In this document: piece after piece, positions 47,476 through 55,882 of the stretch
How the letters are laid out: the number at the start of each line of letters is the position of its first letter
How positions within the stretch are numbered: the stretch's first letter is position 1
Origin: Saprospiraceae bacterium
GTDB lineage: Bacteria; Bacteroidota; Bacteroidia; Chitinophagales; Saprospiraceae
DNA: 64,000 bases
Assembly: GCA_021299835.1 (NCBI GenBank)
Contig: JAJTER010000006.1
Location: 32,247 to 96,246 of the forward strand
Reading direction: 5' to 3'
Made by a program: the position numbers and the translations under genes
Notes under the pieces: model-generated
Database searches by the model: none
What the model was told of the DNA's origin: nothing
The model's input: the letters and a program-made list of their open reading frames with translations, nothing else

Positions 47476-48504
47476 CTATTTTGCGTAAGAAAGTACCAAA
47501 TCCTTTAGAGCAGAAATCCAGCGAGGATCATCATTTAAGCTAGGAACCAGATCTACCCTTTCCCCGCCCTTTTCAACAAATTCTTCCTGATATTCTACGC
47601 TGATTTCAATAAGCGTCTCCAGACAATCTGCCACGAAAGCGGGGGAAAACACCAATAATTTTTTCGCTCCTGCTTCAGCGCTATGGTCAAGCACTACACT
47701 TGTATAAGGTTGTGCCCATTTATCGGGTCCCAAACGACTTTGAAAAGTGGTGGTGTAAGATCCCTCCTTCAGGTCAAGTTCCTTAGCAATGGCTTTGGTA
47801 GTAGCATGACACTGAGCCGAGTAACAAAACTGATTAACTTCTGATCTATCCAGACAGCAATCTTTTACTTTTAAGCAGTGATTACATTCATCGGCCTTTT
47901 TTAGCTGACGTTGAGGTAATCCATGATAACTGAACAAAATGTGGTCGTAAGAAGGGATATCAAACTTCCTTGCATTGTCTGCGAAAATTTGAATCATAGG
48001 TTCATAATCGCAGTAGGAATTTATAAATGTAACCCCGGGTATGGATTGTTCTTTTCTTAAAATACGCATGACCTCATCGTGAACAGATCCTGTGGTGGCC
48101 GATGCATATTGAGGAAAAAGAGGAAGAACATATAGATGGGTAATATTTTGTTTTTTTAACCTTTTCCAGGCATCTGAAATAGACGGATTTTGATACCTCA
48201 TAGCTAATTCGACATGCCAGGTATCATCTAAAATTTCTTTTAGTCCATCAGCCACTTTAATACCATAAGCCTTTAACGGAGAACCTGTTGGAGTCCATAA
48301 TTGCTTATATAATTTGGCAGAAGAACCGGACCTCAAAGGAGCAATTATTCCTTGAACCAATGCCTGTCTGGCTAACCAGGGATAATCGATAACTCTGGCA
48401 TCAGTTAAAAATTCACGCAGATACCTATACACATCCCACCTGGTAGGTGAATCAGGTGTACCCAGATTTACAAGCAACAATCCATTTTTCGGCGAATTAG
48501 CCAT
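47476..48504 (-). CDS. hemH: Ferrochelatase
   Basis: The 342-residue protein (start ATG 48504, just before NSPKNGLLLVNLGTPDSP) inserts Fe2+ into porphyrin as the last step of haem synthesis. The catalytic His is in FSYHGLPQRQL, and a conserved Glu is in FVADCLETLIEI. A Cys-rich insert CNHCLKVKDCC...FCYSAQC is typical of Bacteroidota ferrochelatases and might bind metal. The frame is open to 48555, but the later ATG fits the family. It is divergent from surE. Confidence 0.94.
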   Translation of the reverse strand: MANSPKNGLLLVNLGTPDSPTRWDVYRYLREFLTDARVIDYPWLARQALVQGIIAPLRSGSSAKLYKQLWTPTGSPLKAYGIKVADGLKEILDDTWHVELAMRYQNPSISDAWKRLKKQNITHLYVLPLFPQYASATTGSVHDEVMRILRKEQSIPGVTFINSYCDYEPMIQIFADNARKFDIPSYDHILFSYHGLPQRQLKKADECNHCLKVKDCCLDRSEVNQFCYSAQCHATTKAIAKELDLKEGSYTTTFQSRLGPDKWAQPYTSVVLDHSAEAGAKKLLVFSPAFVADCLETLIEISVEYQEEFVEKGGERVDLVPSLNDDPRWISALKDLVLSYAK

Positions 48505-48581
48505 ATTCTTTTTATTTAATGACAAAATTACCTCTTTAACCCGAAAAAGTGTCAATGTGTTTAAATGAATTGGAAAACATA

Positions 48582-48589
48582 TAACTTTG
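48582..48589 (+). promoter_or_regulatory. Candidate -7 box of surE
   Basis: TAACTTTG matches TAnnTTTG. It lies between two possible surE starts (48565 and 48607), so a transcript from it can only use the later ATG. A clear -33 TTG is not seen. Confidence 0.4.
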
Positions 48590-48606
48590 CCAAAAATAAA
48601 AGCGAA

Positions 48607-49374
48607 ATGAAAAAACCTTTAATACTGGTAACAAATGACGACGGCATTAGCGCCCCAGGTATAAAAGCACTTATTGAAGTGGCAAAGAAATTAGGGGAAG
48701 TTGTGGTGGTTGCCCCCGATTCCCCCCAATCGGGACAGGGTCATGCCATAACATTGGAACAACCATTGAGACTGCATCCCGTAAATTTGTATCCAGGAAT
48801 TCAAGCCTGGGAATGTTCAGGAACTCCGGTAGATTGTGTTAAACTGGCAAAAAATATTTTGTTGAAAGATAGAGAAGTCTCCCTTTGCGTTTCTGGAATT
48901 AATCATGGATCCAACGCAGCTATCAATATTCTCTACTCCGGCACACTTTCCGCAGCCATGGAAGCGTCGTTGGAAAAAATTCCGTCCATAGGTTTTTCGC
49001 TGCTAGATTTTAATTGGGATGCCGATTTTGAACCCTGTAAGGAGTGGGTTTCGTATATCATGGAATTTGTTCTGACCCAGGGAATTCCCATGGGAAATTT
49101 ATTAAACGTTAATATTCCCGCTAAAAAAGATTTCCCTATTCAAGGGGTGAAAGTTTGTAAACAAGCCAATTCCCGATGGGTAGAAGAATACGTAACAGGT
49201 ATTGACCCACGAGGACAAAAATATTATTGGTTGACTGGGAAATTTGTAAATGAGGACGAAGATAGAGACACCGATATCAAGGCTTTACAGGCGGGCTATA
49301 TCTCTGTTGTGCCTTCTCACCATGATTTAACCAATTATAAATCCCTTTCTTCTCTAAAAGTACTGGAAAAATAA
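48607..49374 (+). CDS. surE: 5'/3'-nucleotidase (stationary-phase survival protein SurE)
   Basis: From the ATG at 48607 the protein has 255 residues and begins KKPLILVTNDDGISAPG, the usual SurE N terminus with the metal-binding Asp-Asp. Other metal and active-site motifs are VVAPDSPQSGQGHAIT and CVSGINHGSNAAINILYSGT. It dephosphorylates nucleoside monophosphates. The stop overlaps the next ATG by one base (TAATG). Confidence 0.95.
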   Translation: MKKPLILVTNDDGISAPGIKALIEVAKKLGEVVVVAPDSPQSGQGHAITLEQPLRLHPVNLYPGIQAWECSGTPVDCVKLAKNILLKDREVSLCVSGINHGSNAAINILYSGTLSAAMEASLEKIPSIGFSLLDFNWDADFEPCKEWVSYIMEFVLTQGIPMGNLLNVNIPAKKDFPIQGVKVCKQANSRWVEEYVTGIDPRGQKYYWLTGKFVNEDEDRDTDIKALQAGYISVVPSHHDLTNYKSLSSLKVLEK

Positions 49375-49697
49375 TGAACAGATTAAAAGAAAATCACAAA
49401 ACCGAACTGGCCAAAGGAATTCTTGCCGGTTTACTGGTTCCGTTTGTAAGTTATGCCGTTTTGTTATTGTTAAATGAAAAAATCTCAGCGCTCATTTTTA
49501 AGGAAATAATGAAAGATGAGTTAATTCTAGATAACAAAACCGTAGCTATTCTAGCTATTTGCTTCAATCTTTTGCCCTTCCATTTATTAGATAAAAAGAA
49601 ACAGACCAGAGCTATGAGGGGTGTTCTCATCTCAACATTTTTATTGGCCATGCTATGGATATTCTTGTTTGGTAAAGAAGCGATCACCCTTTCATGA
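49374..49697 (+). CDS. Small membrane hypothetical protein between surE and lpxB
   Basis: I do not recognise this 107-residue protein. It has three hydrophobic segments (GILAGLLVPFVSYAVLLLL, VAILAICFNLLPFHLL and GVLISTFLLAMLWIFLFG) and short charged loops. It overlaps surE by one base and lpxB by 4 bp (ATGA), so it is translationally coupled to both. The context suggests a link with lipid A synthesis or the envelope. Confidence 0.75.
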   Translation: MNRLKENHKTELAKGILAGLLVPFVSYAVLLLLNEKISALIFKEIMKDELILDNKTVAILAICFNLLPFHLLDKKKQTRAMRGVLISTFLLAMLWIFLFGKEAITLS

Positions 49698-50803
49698 AAA
49701 TATATATTATCGCGGGAGAAGCGTCTGGCGATTTACACGGAAGCAACCTGATTTCTGCCTTAAAGCAGCACGAGCCAGATATTGAACTGCGAGCATGGGG
49801 CGGAAGTAAAATGGAAAAAGCAGGCGCCACCGTAGTTAAATACTTTCATGATTTAGCCTTCATGGGCTTTGTCGAAGTTTTTAAAAATTTAATACCCATT
49901 CTAAAAAATTTTAAGTTTGCCAAAAAGGATATTCTTTCTTTCGCTCCAGACTATTTAATTCTTATCGATTACCCAGGATTTAATCTTAGAATGGCCAAAT
50001 GGGCACATAAAAATAAAATACCCGTCATTTATTACATTCTCCCACAGATTTGGGCCTGGAATGAGCGACGAATTAAATATATAGAAAAATATACGCAGAC
50101 CAGATTAGCCATTTTACCCTTTGAACAAGCTTATTATAGAAATAAAAATGTATCAGTACATTATGTAGGTCACCCCTTAGTAGAGCACATAGAAAATTTT
50201 AAAAAACTAAACGCCAGAGTATTTGTAAGTAATGAAAATCCATCAGAATCAAAAACCATCATAGCCTTATTACCGGGAAGTAGAATACAGGAAATTAAAA
50301 AGCATGTTCCCTTACTCATCCCATTGGTACAAAAAAATCCATCGCTACATTTTGAACTGGCGCTTGCCCCCGGGTTACCCGACATATTGAGGCATTATCT
50401 CCTCAATGCTTTTCCAAATAATTTTTCAATCACCGATAATACCTACCACTTACTAAGCAAGGCAAAATGCGCCGTAGTGTGTTCAGGGACAGCCACCCTA
50501 GAAACAGCGCTGTTTAATGTTCCGCAAATCGTCTTTTACCGAACTAACCTTGTCAATTATCTTATTGCCAAAGTGCTGGTAAAGATTAAATATATCTCCC
50601 TGGTAAACTTAATTCTTCAAAAGCCCTTAGTCACAGAGGTAATTTATCCTATAAACCAAGGTAAAATACTAGGAGAAGCATTTAGCAATTTACTGAAAAT
50701 GGAGCATCAAGAACAACTTTGTCAAGGATATGATGAAATAGGTATGCATTTAAGCAATAAAAAGGCTTCAAAAGAATGTAGTAAAATTATTTTTAATGTA
50801 TAA
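49694..50803 (+). CDS. lpxB: Lipid-A-disaccharide synthase
   Basis: The 369-residue glycosyltransferase (family GT19) joins UDP-diacylglucosamine to lipid X at the inner membrane. It has the N-terminal IIAGEASGDLHGSNLI, the YYILPQIWAWNERRI segment, LLPGSRIQEIKKHVPL and the C-terminal CSGTATLETALFNVPQIVFYRT. Its presence shows a Gram-negative outer membrane with lipid A. Confidence 0.96.
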   Translation: MKIYIIAGEASGDLHGSNLISALKQHEPDIELRAWGGSKMEKAGATVVKYFHDLAFMGFVEVFKNLIPILKNFKFAKKDILSFAPDYLILIDYPGFNLRMAKWAHKNKIPVIYYILPQIWAWNERRIKYIEKYTQTRLAILPFEQAYYRNKNVSVHYVGHPLVEHIENFKKLNARVFVSNENPSESKTIIALLPGSRIQEIKKHVPLLIPLVQKNPSLHFELALAPGLPDILRHYLLNAFPNNFSITDNTYHLLSKAKCAVVCSGTATLETALFNVPQIVFYRTNLVNYLIAKVLVKIKYISLVNLILQKPLVTEVIYPINQGKILGEAFSNLLKMEHQEQLCQGYDEIGMHLSNKKASKECSKIIFNV

Positions 50804-50893
50804 GTAATTATAATTCAATTAAATAAACAAATTAATTACAGTTTACACATATATTTTTCTTATATATATTTTCTTTATGTGCTAATCTAAAGT

Positions 50894-51020
50894 TATATTT
50901 GAGGCAGCGGAAAATCGCGCTCAATTACATATTATTTTAACATATATGTTAATTTAATAATACAAACTCCTGGTCCTCTAAAAAATTAGAGGCGCAAACA
51001 ACTTCACCACTTAAATCTAC
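50894..51020 (+). other. Promoter-like box and structured leader upstream of the 131-aa gene
   Basis: In a 222-bp gene-free stretch, TATATTTG (50894-50901) matches a Bacteroidota -7 box. Downstream, CCTCTAA-AAAA-TTAGAGG forms a perfect 7-bp hairpin. The 3' strand has no T-run, so a terminator is unlikely. It may be a 5' UTR element or a small RNA. I recognise no known riboswitch. Confidence 0.3.
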
Positions 51021-51025
51021 ACCAG

Positions 51026-51421
51026 ATGCAGCGTTCTAATGAAACGAAGGCAAAAGCCTTTCGTATTGAATTCTTTTTGCTTTTTTTATTCTTCCTTATT
51101 GGCGGAGCAGGTTTTTTCTTAAGTCTGACTTCTCTGGATGACAGCGAACCTACGGTAAATCCTATGGAAACATTTATACTAGAAAAGGAGCCATACTTAT
51201 CAAGACAAGAAGAAATAAAGTCTAATGAATGGATAACTTTCGACATCAATAATTACCTGATAAATTCAGATACGGAAATTATTACTTCAACCCAGACGAA
51301 AATGAAGAAGTATAATGATAGATTGATTGGAATTCTATTTAGCGAGAGCGGAAATTATGAGATAATATTCCGAAGTAAAAAAGATAAAAAGATAATCTTC
51401 AGGGAACTTATCTCTTTTTAA
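51026..51421 (+). CDS. Single-span membrane hypothetical protein
   Basis: The 131-residue protein is unrecognised. It has a short basic N terminus, one membrane helix (FFLLFLFFLIGGAGFFLSL, about residues 15-34) and a polar extracytoplasmic part with Lys-rich C-terminal strands. It stands alone after lpxB, with a terminator directly downstream. Confidence 0.65.
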   Translation: MQRSNETKAKAFRIEFFLLFLFFLIGGAGFFLSLTSLDDSEPTVNPMETFILEKEPYLSRQEEIKSNEWITFDINNYLINSDTEIITSTQTKMKKYNDRLIGILFSESGNYEIIFRSKKDKKIIFRELISF

Positions 51422-51439
51422 TTTCAGACAAAATAAAAA

Positions 51440-51469
51440 AAAGAGGCTACCTTTTTGGATAACCTCTTT
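51440..51469. terminator. Bidirectional terminator between the 131-aa gene and tRNA-Leu
   Basis: AAAGAGG / CCTCTTT pairs as a 7-bp stem that continues with a few more pairs around a TTTTT loop. On the minus strand, downstream of the tRNA, it is followed by a long T-run (51431-51440). The plus-strand tail is AATTATTTTAT. Confidence 0.75.
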
Positions 51470-51484
51470 AATTATTTTATTCTG

Positions 51485-51568
51485 TACCGGAGGCGGGAAT
51501 CGAACCCGCACAACATTGCTGTTACTGGATTTTGAGTCCAGCGCGTCTACCAATTCCGCCACTCCGGC
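51485..51568 (-). tRNA. tRNA-Leu (anticodon CAA)
   Basis: The 84-nt sequence folds as a class II tRNA. The acceptor GCCGGAG pairs with CTCCGGT (first pair G-T), and the anticodon arm CTGGA-CTCAAAA-TCCAG gives anticodon CAA. A long variable arm and a GGTTCGATTCC T-loop follow. The discriminator is A, and CCA is not encoded. It reads the UUG codon. Confidence 0.95.
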
Positions 51569-51582
51569 GAGCACGGATAACC

Positions 51583-52095
51583 TTATTTTAAAGGATGTGC
51601 GAATTTAGAAAAATTATCTTGAATTCTCAAATAATATTTTCTTTTAAAAAAATAAGTTTTTAAATGCCTTGCATTTTCTTTATCCAAAGGAAGTAAAGAA
51701 GCACAATAATCTAACTCCGCTTGTAGCTCACTTTCCCATTCTGCCAAATCATTTTGCAAGGTAGAAAAAGAAGAAGGATCATCCTCTAAGTCGGAAATAG
51801 CCTCATTAAATACCATCATTTTCATTAAAAATTCAGGCGGCATCGCTTCTTTATCGTCCTTTAATAGTCCGTATTCATTTAAAATATACTGAATACGCGC
51901 ATCTACATCGTTGAGAACTTTATAAGCCTGATTATTGAAACCTGAAGATTCCAGCGCTTTCGCTTGTTCTTCTTCAGAAGCCAATGTAAATTTATCGGGG
52001 TGAAATAATTTACTCTTCGACAAAAATCTCTGCTTCAACAACGAAGTATCGGGAAACAGGGACACCGGCAAATCAAACCATTCAAAATATAACAT
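51583..52095 (-). CDS. hscB: HscB-like J-domain co-chaperone for Fe-S cluster assembly
   Basis: The 170-residue protein has an N-terminal J domain with H32-P33-D34 (KLFHPDKF) and NNQAYKVLNDVDARIQY. A three-helix HscB C-terminal domain follows, with FLMKMMVFNEAISDLEDD. It should stimulate an Hsp70 (HscA or DnaK) during Fe-S transfer. No isc/suf gene is adjacent. The HscB name rests on length and the C-terminal domain. Confidence 0.85.
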   Translation of the reverse strand: MLYFEWFDLPVSLFPDTSLLKQRFLSKSKLFHPDKFTLASEEEQAKALESSGFNNQAYKVLNDVDARIQYILNEYGLLKDDKEAMPPEFLMKMMVFNEAISDLEDDPSSFSTLQNDLAEWESELQAELDYCASLLPLDKENARHLKTYFFKRKYYLRIQDNFSKFAHPLK

Positions 52096-52100
52096 CAGGT

Positions 52101-53441
52101 TTATTTATTGAAAAAATTCCTAAAAATATCCAGACCATTAGCAAAAATGACCAAAGATAAAATCAGAATAAATCCAATCATAGTAGCTATCTCCATGAAT
52201 TTATCTGAAGGTTTCCTGCCTGTTACCACCTCGTAAAGTAAGAACATAACATGACCACCATCTAAAGCAGGGATAGGCAGAAGATTCATAAAGCCGAGGA
52301 TTAAGCTCAGGACAGCCGTCATTTTCCAGAAACGTTCCCAGATCCAAACATCCCCATACATTGAGGCAATAGAACCAAATCCACCAAGGCTTTCCGACGC
52401 TTTAATTTTACCTTTAAACATCTGTCCAAAGGCTTTGAACTGGTCGCCGAGGAATTGGCTACCCAGTGAAAAACCAGCGGGAATAGATGCTAAGAAACTA
52501 TATTCCCGAACATCCGATGTAAAGTAGTGATTAAAAGGATACGTAAAAGCGCCAATTTTAGCATCCTTTGTAGTAGTTATTGGCAAAGAAAGCGTGTCCT
52601 TATCTCTTAATACATTAATAACAATCTCCTTATTTGCATAAGGTTTAACCGCTTTCACAAAATCGTGAAAATAAGGTGTTGGAACGTCATTCAGACCTAT
52701 AACAATATCATCAGACTTTAGACCAGCCTTTTCAGCAGGACTATTTTTAGTTACACTACTAATCTCAAAGGGAAGTCTGGCGGAGAATAAAAAATTACTT
52801 TTATTTTCATACCTGGAAAGGATATCCACCCATTTTTCATCTACTGGAATTTGGGTTACTTTTCCGTCTCTCAGCACCTCAATCGATTGAGCATTATCGA
52901 TAATAATACCTCGGATAACCAATCTATCATTAAACTCGGTAAAAGGTTTATCACCAATTTTCAGAATCTGATCTCCATCTAAAAGACCTAAATCTCTACC
53001 CAATGAATCGACAGAAATACCGTTTTTCACTTGAGAGGCAGGAATATAAGATTCACCCCAAACAAAGAGCGTCATACTAAAAAGAAGGAAACCGAGAATA
53101 AAATTCACGGTTACCCCTCCGAGCATAATAATAAGTCTCTGCCAGGCGGGTTTGGAACGAAACTCCCAAGGTTGAGGCTCCTGAGCCATTTGAGCAGCAT
53201 CAAAACTCTCGTCAATCATTCCTGAAATCTTCACGTAACCACCTAAGGGAAGCCAACCAATTCCATACTCTGTATCTCCTTTTTTGAATTTTATTAATGA
53301 AAACCAGGGGTCAAAAAACAAATAAAATTTTTCTACTCTGGTTTTGAAAAACCGGGCTGGAATAAAATGTCCTAATTCATGCAATACGATGAGAATCGAT
53401 AAACTCAACATCAATTGACCTGCCATACTAAGAATGCTCAT
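52101..53441 (-). CDS. rseP: Site-2 protease, RIP zinc metalloprotease RseP
   Basis: The 446-residue inner-membrane protease has the zinc motif H21-E22-LG-H25 in VLHELGHFIPARF, two PDZ-like regions (around VKNGISVDSLGRDLGL and VTKNSPAEKAGLKSDDIV), and the C-terminal LLPIPALDGGHVMF carrying the third zinc ligand. It cleaves anti-sigma factors and signal peptide remnants within the membrane. It is upstream of hscB by 5 bp. Confidence 0.95.
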   Translation of the reverse strand: MSILSMAGQLMLSLSILIVLHELGHFIPARFFKTRVEKFYLFFDPWFSLIKFKKGDTEYGIGWLPLGGYVKISGMIDESFDAAQMAQEPQPWEFRSKPAWQRLIIMLGGVTVNFILGFLLFSMTLFVWGESYIPASQVKNGISVDSLGRDLGLLDGDQILKIGDKPFTEFNDRLVIRGIIIDNAQSIEVLRDGKVTQIPVDEKWVDILSRYENKSNFLFSARLPFEISSVTKNSPAEKAGLKSDDIVIGLNDVPTPYFHDFVKAVKPYANKEIVINVLRDKDTLSLPITTTKDAKIGAFTYPFNHYFTSDVREYSFLASIPAGFSLGSQFLGDQFKAFGQMFKGKIKASESLGGFGSIASMYGDVWIWERFWKMTAVLSLILGFMNLLPIPALDGGHVMFLLYEVVTGRKPSDKFMEIATMIGFILILSLVIFANGLDIFRNFFNK

Positions 53442-53592
53442 CCGTTTATTGGGTTAGCGTGATTAAAAATATAAGATGCAAAAATAACAACTTATTTTGC
53501 TTTAAAGTTCCAAAATACAAAGACCATGAAACTTTAAACTCTTTTTTGCATTTTTACAGAAACGATTAATTGAAATAATATAGTTTACAACA

Positions 53593-54291
53593 ATGAATTA
53601 TTTTTATTTTACTGAAATTTCCAACGGTTTTATAAGACTTGACGAAGATGAAAGCAAGCATCTTCAGTTGGTTCTCAGGCATAAACCAGGGAATTTAATT
53701 CACTTGTTAAATGGAAATGGACTTAAAGTAGAAGGATTTTTGCATGCTACAGATAAGAAAGGAGTAACTATAAAGGTAGAAAAAACAGTTTTATTTCCTA
53801 AAAAAGACTTCCAGCTCCACGTCGCTATTGGGCCAACTAAACAAATGGAAAGATTTGAATGGTTTCTTGAAAAGGCAACAGAACTTGGCATTGATTCAAT
53901 AACACCATTTACTTCAACGCACGGAGAGCGAGACAAATTAAGAATGGATCGTTTAGAGAAAATTATTCGAACCGCCGGAAAACAATCTGCGAATCCTAAT
54001 TTTCCAAAATTAAACGGATTAATGAGTTTTCAGGAATTAATAAATAGTTCGATAGAAAAAAATAAATATATAGCCCACTTAGATCAATCCAGCAAGGGCC
54101 ATTTTTTTGATGCCATACCAAAAGGAGAAGATGTACTCATTTTAATTGGGCCTGAGGGAGATTTTACGGAAAAAGAAGTGGAGATGGCCAAAGCGCATGG
54201 CTTTTTGTCTGTGCATTTAGGTGAAAACAGGTTAAGAACCGAAACTGCTGGTATTTTTGCTACACAATGCCTAATTTTGAAAAATAAATAA
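53593..54291 (+). CDS. rsmE: 16S rRNA (uracil-1498-N3)-methyltransferase
   Basis: The 232-residue SPOUT enzyme has an N-terminal PUA-like domain (DEDESKHLQLVLRHKPGN) and a C-terminal knot with LIGPEGDFTEKEVE and LSVHLGENRLRTETAGIFA, the SAM-binding loops. It methylates U1498 in the ribosomal decoding region. It lies 7 bp before the DUF4159 gene. Confidence 0.95.
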   Translation: MNYFYFTEISNGFIRLDEDESKHLQLVLRHKPGNLIHLLNGNGLKVEGFLHATDKKGVTIKVEKTVLFPKKDFQLHVAIGPTKQMERFEWFLEKATELGIDSITPFTSTHGERDKLRMDRLEKIIRTAGKQSANPNFPKLNGLMSFQELINSSIEKNKYIAHLDQSSKGHFFDAIPKGEDVLILIGPEGDFTEKEVEMAKAHGFLSVHLGENRLRTETAGIFATQCLILKNK

Positions 54292-54298
54292 CGATCCA

Positions 54299-54943
54299 AT
54301 GCCTATACTATTCATTTTAGTTCTCTCTTTGTTTGCAGTAAACGAACCACCTACCTTGAAGCTTGGGCTATTAAAGTATAACGGAGGTGGCGATTGGTAT
54401 TCAAATCCGACGGCCCTACCAAATCTGGCGCAATTTTGCAATAAAAATATGGGTACAAATTTCGACCCCAATTATGGCACGGTTGAAGTTGGAAGTCTAG
54501 ATATTTTCAACTACCCTTTTTTGCATTTGACAGGACATGGAAATGTAGTTTTTTCAGATAGGGAAGCAGCCAATTTACGACAATATTTAACAGGTGGCGG
54601 TTTCCTCCACATAGACGATAACTATGGTATGGATCCATACATCAGACCTGCCATGAAGAAAGTATTTCCAGAATTGGAACTTGTTGAATTACCCTTTGAA
54701 CATGAAATTTATAAGCAAAAATATAATTTCACAAACGGTTTACCTAAAATCCATGCACACGATGGTAAAGCTCCCCGAGGTTATGGTTTAATATGGAAAG
54801 GGAGGTTAATTTGTTTTTATTCCGTTGAATGTGACTTGGGTGATGGATGGGAAAATCAGGAGGTACACAATGATCCTCCAGAAAATAGACTTAAGGCATT
54901 GCAAATGGGGGCCAACTTAGTAAAATATGCCTTTCAATTTTAA
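54299..54943 (+). CDS. DUF4159 domain exported protein
   Basis: The 214-residue protein starts with a signal-like hydrophobic stretch (ILFILVLSLFAVNEPP). The DUF4159 domain fills the rest: KYNGGGDWYSNPTALPNL, FLHLTGHGNVVFSD and GGGFLHIDDNYGMDPYI. The domain has a glutamine-amidotransferase-like fold often found in Bacteroidota and near aerotolerance-type genes; its function is unknown. It is convergent with a PspC gene. Confidence 0.88.
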   Translation: MPILFILVLSLFAVNEPPTLKLGLLKYNGGGDWYSNPTALPNLAQFCNKNMGTNFDPNYGTVEVGSLDIFNYPFLHLTGHGNVVFSDREAANLRQYLTGGGFLHIDDNYGMDPYIRPAMKKVFPELELVELPFEHEIYKQKYNFTNGLPKIHAHDGKAPRGYGLIWKGRLICFYSVECDLGDGWENQEVHNDPPENRLKALQMGANLVKYAFQF

Positions 54944-55149
54944 TTCCAAATCAGATTTTTACTTTGTCTCAGGTATTTCTTGATATTCAACCAAAAGGCC
55001 ATAAAAAGATAAACGATGGCGGGAGAACCCATGGTAACAAAGGTGATATATATAAAATATAAACGTACCCTGGACGATTGGACGCCCAGCCATTCGCCCC
55101 AATAGGAACAAACACCAAACAAAGATTTCTCAATAATACCTCTGAACAT
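54940..55149 (-). CDS. Small PspC-domain membrane protein
   Basis: The 69-residue protein carries a PspC-like domain (SLFGVCSYWGEWLGVQSSRVR) followed by a hydrophobic helix (IVYLFMAFWLNI). It is one of two stand-alone PspC proteins in the window (the other is at 13337). The 3' end overlaps the convergent DUF4159 gene by 4 bp. Confidence 0.72.
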   Translation of the reverse strand: MFRGIIEKSLFGVCSYWGEWLGVQSSRVRLYFIYITFVTMGSPAIVYLFMAFWLNIKKYLRQSKNLIWN

Positions 55150-55228
55150 AAGTAATGATTTAAATTATTCGATGATATTTATCACAAAAATGGCATAAAC
55201 ACAAATTTAATAAAAAAAGTTCAACAAT

Positions 55229-55732
55229 TTATCGACTTTTAAATGACCAGGTAATAAGGTGAGAAGAGACAATAGTACCGTCTTTAAAGGTTCCTACTAC
55301 TTTTGTTTGAATAGATCCGGGTGTTTTATCTTTTACCGAATCAAAAACCACTTTTCTAATGTCCTCGCCTTGCAAACAGGTAAAATAAACAGGCTGGTTT
55401 GCCTTTTTAAAATAGGTGCCCGAAACCCCAGTAACCAGAGTTGAGATTGATCCCATACCTTCAGTTGCCATCGTAGCGAGTAATCCGGACGCAAGTTCTG
55501 CGGCTCCTGACTGCGCTGCGAAATAAATAGATTTAAATGGATTTTGAGTGCGTTTCGAAAAAGGAAGGATTACAGTGGCTTCGAAGCAGTTGATTTTATC
55601 AAGTCGAACACCCCACCAAAAAAGGGTTGGTATCTTAAGAACAAAAAATAAAAAAAGGGCAAATGGTTTTTTAATTTTTTCGGTAAAGGCCAGTTGCTCA
55701 GGTATTGGGTGTAAAGTATCCGTATTTTCCAT
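55229..55732 (-). CDS. DUF4442 hotdog-fold protein (thioesterase-like)
   Basis: The 167-residue protein fits DUF4442, a hotdog-fold family related to PaaI thioesterases. Visible signs are the segment ATVILPFSKRTQNPFKSIYFAAQSGAAE (in parts), with the Asn-Pro-x-x-Ser-x-x-Phe-A motif, and GMGSISTLVTG. Substrate and activity are unknown. It is divergent from sucC with 150 bp between. Confidence 0.82.
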   Translation of the reverse strand: MENTDTLHPIPEQLAFTEKIKKPFALFLFFVLKIPTLFWWGVRLDKINCFEATVILPFSKRTQNPFKSIYFAAQSGAAELASGLLATMATEGMGSISTLVTGVSGTYFKKANQPVYFTCLQGEDIRKVVFDSVKDKTPGSIQTKVVGTFKDGTIVSSHLITWSFKSR

Positions 55733-55826
55733 AGTCTAAAATCAAATGATTATAAAATTTTAACAAAAGTAGCAGAAAAATATTCCAATTTAATGGTTTT
55801 TCTTTCAAAATAGCGGGTTAAAATTG

Positions 55827-55834
55827 TACTTTTG
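55827..55834 (+). promoter_or_regulatory. Candidate -7 box of sucC
   Basis: TACTTTTG matches TAnnTTTG, 48 bp before the sucC ATG. The region at -33 is weak, so this is a tentative call. Confidence 0.4.
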
Positions 55835-55882
55835 ACCGCGAAGATGAAACTTTAGAAAATAACCATCTGAATAAAGGAAATT

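Noticed and set aside
51440..51469. Possible small RNA gene at the hairpin before the tRNA
   Set aside because: The stem and T-run place it as a terminator for the tRNA and the neighbouring gene, with no other transcript evidence.
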